Positions 58,477-64,000 of a stretch of DNA of 64,000 nucleotides are shown one piece after another. The translations under genes and the position numbers were made by a program. The notes beneath the pieces were generated by a model. It saw only the letters and a list, made by a program, of their open reading frames with translations, searched no databases and was not told the origin of the DNA. The stretch's first letter is position 1. Each line of letters opens with the position of its first letter. Origin of the DNA: Tetramitus jugosus (lineage: Eukaryota > Heterolobosea > Eutetramitea > Acrasida > Vahlkampfiidae); the NCBI GenBank assembly GCA_937625935.1, contig OW569354.1:523988-587987 (forward strand), in the 5' to 3' direction.

Positions 58477-58620
58477 TGAGGTTGTTTTGTTTTTTGACAC
58501 ATCACAACAAAAATTGTAAGTGCGAATTCTCACACAAAAAAAAAATGCATCCACCCAATAAACAAAAATAAAAAAAAACAAAAAACTGTTCCATTTTCAC
58601 AAATCGAACTCAAATTTATT

Positions 58621-58860
58621 TCAAATTGTATTTTCAAATTCATCAACTTTCTCACAATCAACCACAGTGAATTCAGTCAGAACGTCAAAGTCCTTCTGTC
58701 TCTCCAAAGTTATCTCATGTTCGCTTTCGACATACGAAAGGATAACATCATCACCAACAATATCTCGTGCTTCATTAACCAATTCTTCGAAATAGTACAA
58801 AGAACCTTCCATTTTTAGCCTGATATCGAAGAAGTAAACATTTGCTTTCAGTGTTATCAT
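58621..58860 (-). CDS. hypothetical small protein, 79 aa
   Basis: ATG at 58860. The frame has alternating hydrophobic and acidic residues (ANVYFFDIRLKMEGSLYYF, ILSYVESEHEITLERQKD) that would suit a small alpha/beta domain. There is no known family. It is upstream of and co-oriented with the F-box gene, 145 bp away, and could also be an exon. Confidence 0.35.
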   Translation of the reverse strand: MITLKANVYFFDIRLKMEGSLYYFEELVNEARDIVGDDVILSYVESEHEITLERQKDFDVLTEFTVVDCEKVDEFENTI

Positions 58861-58863
58861 CAA

Positions 58864-59497
58864 TATACCATATATTCTGCACGATCTTTCAAGCTCACCA
58901 GATTATTCAAAAAGAATAATGTAGAATGGATAGACTCTCTGATTTGAGGGAAATACAATATATGTCACGGATCAGTTGAAAGAGATTCCGAAATATTTCA
59001 GTTCAAATTGTATCTGGATGAATGTTACTTGAAGGGCAAAACTCTGGAAAGGGCAAATATAATGTTCACCTTATGTTCTTGTATAGTATTACAGTCAAAG
59101 AATCTGTTTACAATCTCTTCGTCTCTCTTCTTATCGTTCGACAATCCAATAGAAGAATTATCCTCAATTACTAGGGACGGTATAATACCGCTTTAGCTGA
59201 GTAACTTGGTTGTACATGCGAATCAGATGAAATTCTCAATTCGCGCAATTGTGGAGACCACTCCTTCATCATAAGTTGACTCATGGTTGTGCATTTGTAG
59301 GACGAGACTAGCAGGCAGATCGGATTTATCTATTACTTGATCTGCAAATATCACTAAAGTAGTTTGATCACCATATAGGCTCGACAAGATGAGTCAGTAC
59401 ATCTTGAAGTGAAGAACAACCGATGGTTCAGGGCAATTTGAATTTGAGAATCATCAGAATGTTCATCATTATCTTGGTTATCATAAGCTAAAGTTAA
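58864..59497. other. subtelomeric intergenic region
   Basis: A 62-codon plus-strand frame at 59008-59196 (YLDECYLKGKTLERANIMF) is open but has no supporting features. Otherwise I see nothing. Confidence 0.4.
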
Positions 59498-59878
59498 CTA
59501 ATCATTAACATCTTTGTATGATCTCTCTACCGGAGCGTAGTCCATAAATTCATCATCAGATGGAGCTGATCTTGTCTGCTTAGACTTAGATGTCTTCACA
59601 ACATGACTTGATCTGCTATCATCATCTACGTAATCAGTTTCACTGCGGTAAAGTTCTTTCTTCTTCTGTGATTCATCTATTGACTCATAATCACTAAGAT
59701 CAGTCTGCTTCCGATTGGTTGCTGTCTTGACAGTGTCCTTCTGAACTGCTCGCTGTGTGGTTTTCTTCCTCTTCTTAGGTTTCTGTGCCTTCTCCTTGGT
59801 TCTGGCAATCAACAGAACAACAATCTTATCAATCACTGCTGCATAATGTCTGTATGTACCATCTGATCTTGGATTCAT
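59498..59878 (-). CDS. hypothetical basic protein or exon, 126 aa
   Basis: From ATG at 59878, the N-terminus is globular-like (NPRSDGTYRHYAAVIDKIVV), followed by a strongly basic segment (KAQKPKKRKKTTQRAVQKD) that could be a nuclear localisation signal, and then an acidic/Ser-rich tail (SDYESIDESQKKKELY). The frame stays open upstream of this Met, so it may be a downstream exon. No family recognised. Confidence 0.38.
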   Translation of the reverse strand: MNPRSDGTYRHYAAVIDKIVVLLIARTKEKAQKPKKRKKTTQRAVQKDTVKTATNRKQTDLSDYESIDESQKKKELYRSETDYVDDDSRSSHVVKTSKSKQTRSAPSDDEFMDYAPVERSYKDVND

Positions 59879-59919
59879 TGCAGCAATATATGCATGCTGC
59901 ACGTGCCAACAACATCACT

Positions 59920-60126
59920 ATGTTCCTTCCTATCTTCTTCACTGGCGGAGCAGATGAGGAAGGTTTCGGATTACTTTGTTGCATGTCCCAAGATGGAGCA
60001 TTGATAGCACTCTATGGCAACATCCACAGTGTTGCGGTGGCTACGTGTGACTATGCATCCAAAAGTAAGTTTTATGAAATTGTAAATTTAAAAGGATTAA
60101 AAACTTCATTCAAAAAACTTGGCTGA
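59920..60126 (+). CDS. possible small ORF, 68 aa
   Basis: The frame FLPIFFTGGADEEGFGLLCC then QDGALIALYGNIHSVAVAT looks like a beta-rich domain fragment. It starts at an ATG just past the opposite-strand frame. It may be a gene remnant; a GT donor after TATGCATCCAAAA is possible near 60063. Confidence 0.25.
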   Translation: MFLPIFFTGGADEEGFGLLCCMSQDGALIALYGNIHSVAVATCDYASKSKFYEIVNLKGLKTSFKKLG

Positions 60127-60573
60127 TTAAAGTGATTGGGAAAATATCCTTGGCATTATGAAAATTATGAACAGGTGAAATCAATTTCGATGTAGACTCA
60201 AGGGTGTCAACCAACTTAGAGAGTCTGTCTATATCAGACTTAACTTTCTCTTCCAATTCTTTCTGCGAAATTACTCCTTAACTAGAGTGAGAACAACTAT
60301 CAGAGTTTTGCCGGACTTCTCTACTGTTTGTAGGTGGTATATTCTGTTGTTCAGCTCCAGTTGTAAGTATTGGTACTGCATCATCAGTGTTGTTTGACTC
60401 TCAATTGACCAAATGATTACACTATAATATGATCACTAGCTATCATCACTAGCTATCATTCATGACTTCAGGAAGCATAATTGCTTTGGGATTAGATTGT
60501 GTATGACTCGAATAGCCCATCTATAGTTGCATCAGGTTGGGTTTGGGACATGTTATGCCAGTCTGAACCGAGG

Positions 60574-60686
60574 CTTAGTTATCATTGCGCTGGCAGCGTT
60601 AGCTGACAGCGCTGAAAAAAAAATGAAAATTTTGATTTTGTGATCATTGCACTGGCAGCGCAGCTGACAGTGCTGAACCGATATAA
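60574..60686 (+). repeat. two-copy ~40 bp direct repeat with internal inverted arms
   Basis: ATCATTGCGCTGGCAGCG, then AGCTGACAGCGCTGA at about 60576-60614 recurs as ATCATTGCACTGGCAGCG with AGCTGACAGTGCTGA at about 60643-60679. Each copy can fold, since GCGCTG or CACTG on the left pairs with CAGCGC or CAGTG on the right. The base changes between copies are compensatory (GCGCTG/CAGCGC versus GCACTG/CAGTGC), which favours a conserved stem. Confidence 0.65.
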
Positions 60687-60735
60687 AAAATCGTAACTTT
60701 TGGCTTGATTGAAATATTTTCATTGTTTATTAGTA

Positions 60736-61020
60736 TCAAATATCTCCATCACTGTCTGATTCATATTGTAGATGAGCGAACTTTACCTTGAGCCTTTCCT
60801 TTTCCTTGCTGTATTTTTCTTCTGCTCTCTGAATTTGGACTTCCCGTTTTCTCTTCAGGTTGTTACACATTAGTCTAAAGTTGCCGTAGGATAGATTAGT
60901 TGTGTCACAAGCAACCTTGTTCTTTTCTTTTTCAGACTTTGGGAGTGACGATAATGTTTTCAGGGTTGGATTTGGGTTTGGGTCTGTCTTGTTGTTAAGG
61001 AAAACCCGAGAATTTTGCTG
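60736..61020 (-). CDS. possible exon, ~85 aa basic coiled-coil peptide
   Basis: A minus-strand frame without an early ATG reads KTDPNPNPTLKTLSSLP, then NLSYGNFRLMCNNLKRKRE and QIQRAEEKYSKEKERLKVKF before an acidic end (YESDSDGDI). The helical Lys/Arg/Glu tract is typical of a real C-terminus. Its first residues (PNPNP) are translated from two interstitial CCCAAA telomere-type units. It is probably the last exon of a truncated or partly decayed gene. Confidence 0.35.
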   Translation of the reverse strand, partial: QQNSRVFLNNKTDPNPNPTLKTLSSLPKSEKEKNKVACDTTNLSYGNFRLMCNNLKRKREVQIQRAEEKYSKEKERLKVKFAHLQYESDSDGDI

Positions 61021-61144
61021 TATTTGGTATCAGAGCGTTGAAATTTACAGTTTAGTGTAAAAAAAAAAAATTGAGTTCGGTTGAGTTGTGGCTTATAGGT
61101 TGAGGGAGTAAAAAGGAGATATTGAGGTTCAACGAACTGGGAGG

Positions 61145-61165
61145 TTCACGGTCCAGGACCGTGAA
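61145..61165. repeat. 10-bp perfect inverted repeat
   Basis: TTCACGGTCC and its exact complement GGACCGTGAA are separated by one base. The near-palindrome would make a stable cruciform or hairpin. It has no gene context and lies 35 bp before the first copy of the ~140 bp subtelomeric block. Confidence 0.75.
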
Positions 61166-61196
61166 ATGATTTCCTGTATTTCATCTCAGGTCATTT

Positions 61197-61336
61197 GTCA
61201 GTGGAGCTTTTTGGATCCAGCAAAGAATTTCGACCAATGAGCGAAGTGATTACAACGAATTCAGAAGGAATACAATACAGCAACATGAATATAACAGAAG
61301 ACTTGTGAAGGAGTTCAACCTGAAATACAATGGCAG
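61197..61336 (+). repeat. subtelomeric duplicated block, copy A
   Basis: It starts CAGTGGAGCTTTTTGGATCC and contains AATTTCGACCAATGAG, AAGGAATACAA and GAAGGAGTTCAA, then GAAATACAATGGCAG. It aligns base for base with copy B at 62850-62984 at roughly 80 percent identity by eye. The plus strand has short open frames but no gene. Confidence 0.8.
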
Positions 61337-61489
61337 TCAATAGTTAACTATATTTTGTCTTGATCATGATCTGTGACTACTAATTACGATTTATAGATAC
61401 GCCGCAACCTGATTTTTAAGTAGTTTGATTTGATGTCTTTCTGATCTATCTGTACTAAAGTGCAAGTGCTTCTGTTGAAAAGCAGATTT

Positions 61490-61860
61490 CGGTTGCATCG
61501 ACCTCCAACCAGCATATAAACCCAAATCCCACTCTTTTTTACTTTTTGATTGTATATCTACAGAATAGGTCGTAGGGGACTCTGTAGTCATTCAATGAAT
61601 CTTCAATTGAATCTCTGTTGAATCGCGAACTAATTATGTCAAAAGTACATTTAGGGTTGACTTCTCCTCCAACGAGTGTATAAGCCCTTACCCAACCTTT
61701 TGTCTTTTTGACTGTTCAGGACTCAGAGCCTTTCTACGTCCTAATTATCATACATGTTCGTAATCTATTGGTTCTGAAGTTATTTACATTGAGAATGCCT
61801 GTCAGAGGTTCAATCTGTATCCAACCATCTTATAAACCCTTGCCCAACCTCAATTTTATG
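61490..61860 (-). repeat. three degenerate ~160 bp repeats with a coding-like core
   Basis: The core TCCAACCAGCATATAAACCC (about 61504) recurs as TCCAACGAGTGTATAAGCCC (about 61669) and TCCAACCATCTTATAAACCC (about 61820), each followed by a CCCAACCT-like block. On the minus strand the first two translate to similar peptides (GLYAGWRSMQPKSAF; GLYTRWRRSQPKCTF), so the unit may derive from a repeated protein segment. Confidence 0.6.
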
Positions 61861-62464
61861 TCATGATTGGTGCAAGAGTGAAGTGAACATAGATTCTCTG
61901 CTACCGAGAGTGTTCTTAAGCCTCCTACTATGCTTTACAAGAGTAAGTCCATGATTTGTTACAATTTCATTCTCCTGCAGCATGCAACAGTTCCGAGATG
62001 ATATTGAACCAAAAACACAAGTAATCAACCAGGTATTAACATGAATCATGATACATAAACTTCAAACTACGAGGTAAATGACTCAATAGTTGAATAAAGA
62101 CATTTCAAAGTCAGCACAGAAGTCTTGATTACACACCAATCCGCGGAAGAAGAAATTCAGCGCTGGCAACAATAGTTAAGAAGTATCATGAAGTGAATCA
62201 CAATAGAAAAACATGTTATCTACTTATGCTATTGTAAAGAATCAAAAAACATTACAGAACGATGGAGGGTGCAAGGCACGAAGGTATTTTGATGTACAAA
62301 AGAGCATAAAGCCGAATCTCTTATGCACTGATCGAAGTGAACCAACATACTCATTAAACATAGATAAAGAAGGTGAATCTTCGAAATCTGGATGAAAAAT
62401 AGACAGATAAATGTGTTGGTAAACCTTTTGAATTTTTAGGTAGGAAAAAAAAATTTAATGTCGA

Positions 62465-62494
62465 TTTGGGTTTGGGTTTGGGTTTGGGTTTGGG
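62465..62494 (+). repeat. interstitial telomeric repeat, five TTTGGG units
   Basis: Five perfect TTTGGG units in the same orientation as the terminal array, about 660 bp inside it. Shorter traces occur near 60541 and 60969-60980. They may be scars of telomere addition or recombination. Confidence 0.95.
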
Positions 62495-62675
62495 TTGTGA
62501 CATAAAGACAAACCAATATTGTATAACCCAAACCCGTAGTTGGATGAAATAGTACTCATCGTGTTTGTCATGCTCTGAAACCCTCAAACTAAGCTTATCA
62601 ATAAAAAATATGTTGTTGTTGTTGAACTGTTCTGCAAAGTACATGTATCCAGTTGGGTTTCAAGTTGGGTTTCCA

Positions 62676-62871
62676 GTGGAGCTAAAAAGCTCCACCTAAA
62701 ATTACTAAGGAACTTTTCTTGTGTGACTGAGCTTTTTTCTGGTGGAGCTTTTTGGCTCTGCCTAATTTTGTTGGTGGAGCTTTGTTCTGATAGGTAGAGT
62801 TTTTCTGGTGGAGCTTTTTGGCTCCACCTGTTCTTCTCAGGCCAATGGCCAGTGGAGCTTTTTGGCTCCAG
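62676..62871. repeat. cluster of GGTGGAGC hairpin repeats
   Basis: The unit GGTGGAGC-TTTTTG-GCTCCACC occurs perfectly at 62807-62828, as GTGGAGCT-AAAA-AGCTCCAC at 62676-62695, and in decayed form near 62738-62761, 62772 and 62850-62871. A further decayed copy opens block A at 61198. Each can fold as an 8-bp stem. Confidence 0.85.
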
Positions 62872-62984
62872 TAAAATTTCGACCAATGAGGAAAGTGATT
62901 GTAACGGATTAAGAAGGAATACAACACACCTACATGTATATGACCGTAGATTTATGAAGGAGTTCAATGTGAAATACAATGGCA
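62850..62984 (+). repeat. subtelomeric duplicated block, copy B
   Basis: This copy of block A begins inside the last hairpin unit (GTGGAGCTTTTTGGCTCC) and ends GAAATACAATGGCAGGA. It lies 170 bp from the telomere array. Confidence 0.8.
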
Positions 62985-63155
62985 GGAGCACTCTGCCGAG
63001 GGTGGGACAACGAGTAAATAACTGTATGTTTCAAGATGTAGTACTAGCAAGGAAGAAGGAATACAATACAAGATTACAATGGTTGACATTGTATTCCTGC
63101 ATAAAAATGGATTTCAAGATGGTTTTGTGGTTTTGATGAGAAAGTGGATTTTGAC

Positions 63156-64000
63156 TTGGGTTTGGGTTTGGGTTTGGGTTTGGGTTTGGGTTTGGGTTTG
63201 GGTTTGGGTTTGGGTTTGGGTTTGGGTTTGGGTTTGGGTTTGGGTTTGGGTTTGGGTTTGGGTTTGGGTTTGGGTTTGGGTTTGGGTTTGGGTTTGGGTT
63301 TGGGTTTGGGTTTGGGTTTGGGTTTGGGTTTGGGTTTGGGTTTGGGTTTGGGTTTGGGTTTGGGTTTGGGTTTGGGTTTGGGTTTGGGTTTGGGTTTGGG
63401 TTTGGGTTTGGGTTTGGGTTTGGGTTTGGGTTTGGGTTTGGGTTTGGGTTTGGGTTTGGGTTTGGGTTTGGGTTTGGGTTTGGGTTTGGGTTTGGGTTTG
63501 GGTTTGGGTTTGGGTTTGGGTTTGGGTTTGGGTTTGGGTTTGGGTTTGGGTTTGGGTTTGGGTTTGGGTTTGGGTTTGGGTTTGGGTTTGGGTTTGGGTT
63601 TGGGTTTGGGTTTGGGTTTGGGTTTGGGTTTGGGTTTGGGTTTGGGTTTGGGTTTGGGTTTGGGTTTGGGTTTGGGTTTGGGTTTGGGTTTGGGTTTGGG
63701 TTTGGGTTTGGGTTTGGGTTTGGGTTTGGGTTTGGGTTTGGGTTTGGGTTTGGGTTTGGGTTTGGGTTTGGGTTTGGGTTTGGGTTTGGGTTTGGGTTTG
63801 GGTTTGGGTTTGGGTTTGGGTTTGGGTTTGGGTTTGGGTTTGGGTTTGGGTTTGGGTTTGGGTTTGGGTTTGGGTTTGGGTTTGGGTTTGGGTTTGGGTT
63901 TGGGTTTGGTTTGGTTGGGTTGGGTTTGGGTTTGGGTTTGGGTTTGGGTTTGGGTTTGGGTTTGGGTTTGGGTTTGGGTTTGGGTTGGGTTTGGGTTTGG
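63156..64000 (+). repeat. right telomere, (TTTGGG)n, about 140 units
   Basis: The G-rich strand reads TTTGGG continuously for about 845 bp to the edge of the window, the orientation expected at a right chromosome end. The first ~750 bp are perfectly regular. Variant units (TTTGG and TTGGG) occur at about 63905-63924 and again near 63983. The unit lacks the A of TTAGGG; TTTGGG is one of the two units known from Paramecium. The array may continue past the window. Confidence 0.95.

Noticed and set aside
61391-61591. 66-aa minus-strand gene
   Set aside because: It lies within three degenerate repeats, so its open frame reflects repeat content rather than a separate gene.
63156-64000. Regular short repeats as a CRISPR array
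   Set aside because: There are no spacers; the unit is a 6-bp telomere-type repeat, and the rest of the window is eukaryotic.

Overview
The window looks like the right-hand end of a chromosome from a free-living amoeboflagellate, most probably a heterolobosean such as Naegleria. That placement is inferred, not proven. In favour: AT-rich compact DNA, dense intron-poor genes on both strands, short GT-AG introns (about 30-190 nt), many in-frame CAA/AAC/AAT tracts coding for poly-Q/N/T, nuclear genes for mitochondrial ribosomal proteins of bacterial type, and flagellar/centriolar genes (TMEM231, an Sfi1-like centrin-binding protein). The last ~845 bp are uninterrupted TTTGGG repeats with the G-rich strand running towards the end of the window, which is the orientation of a right telomere.

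Layout. Positions 1-18.4 kb hold housekeeping genes: an RWP-RK factor, a TPR-like protein, an F-box/LRR protein, a two-exon cathepsin X/Z, a 5S rRNA gene, a ~20-repeat Sfi1-like protein, a two-exon PICOT-type glutaredoxin 3, a TANGO6/RTP1 HEAT protein, tRNA-Ala, mitochondrial uL3 and a membrane protein. Positions 18.5-26 kb are an accessory island: a degenerate nucleotidyltransferase-like gene, two copies of a ~200 bp terminal-inverted-repeat element (MITE-like), tRNA-Ser with two nested poly(A) retroposons just upstream of it, decayed coding sequence, and a three-exon membrane-protein gene carrying an in-frame TGA. Positions 26-52 kb return to conserved genes: an ATP-grasp enzyme, tRNA-Phe, a 76-aa HSBP1 in three small exons, BORCS8, an RCC1-repeat protein, a secreted subtilase, TMEM231 in three exons, DDX51/Dbp6, cytosolic uL22 (RPL17), a CHD remodeller pseudogene, AFG1, a SPRY-ankyrin protein, mitochondrial bL36 and an F-box protein with about eight membrane segments.

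From 52 kb to the telomere lies a subtelomere: a tandem repeat array carrying polyadenylation-like signals, long stretches of broken coding sequence, a few intact-looking lineage-specific genes (a type I membrane protein and a two-exon F-box protein), duplicated ~140 bp blocks, hairpin repeats, interstitial TTTGGG tracts and finally the telomere.

The genes do not form operons. Several pairs are head-to-head with very short shared promoters (TMEM231/F-box-like 41 bp; 46516/46568 51 bp; HSBP1/BORCS8 157 bp; GLRX3/TANGO6 181 bp). The most noteworthy points are the nested retroposons beside tRNA-Ser, the two-copy inverted-repeat element, the A-less TTTGGG telomere with its hairpin-rich subtelomere, and several conserved genes hidden in short exons (HSBP1, TMEM231, RPL17, GLRX3).
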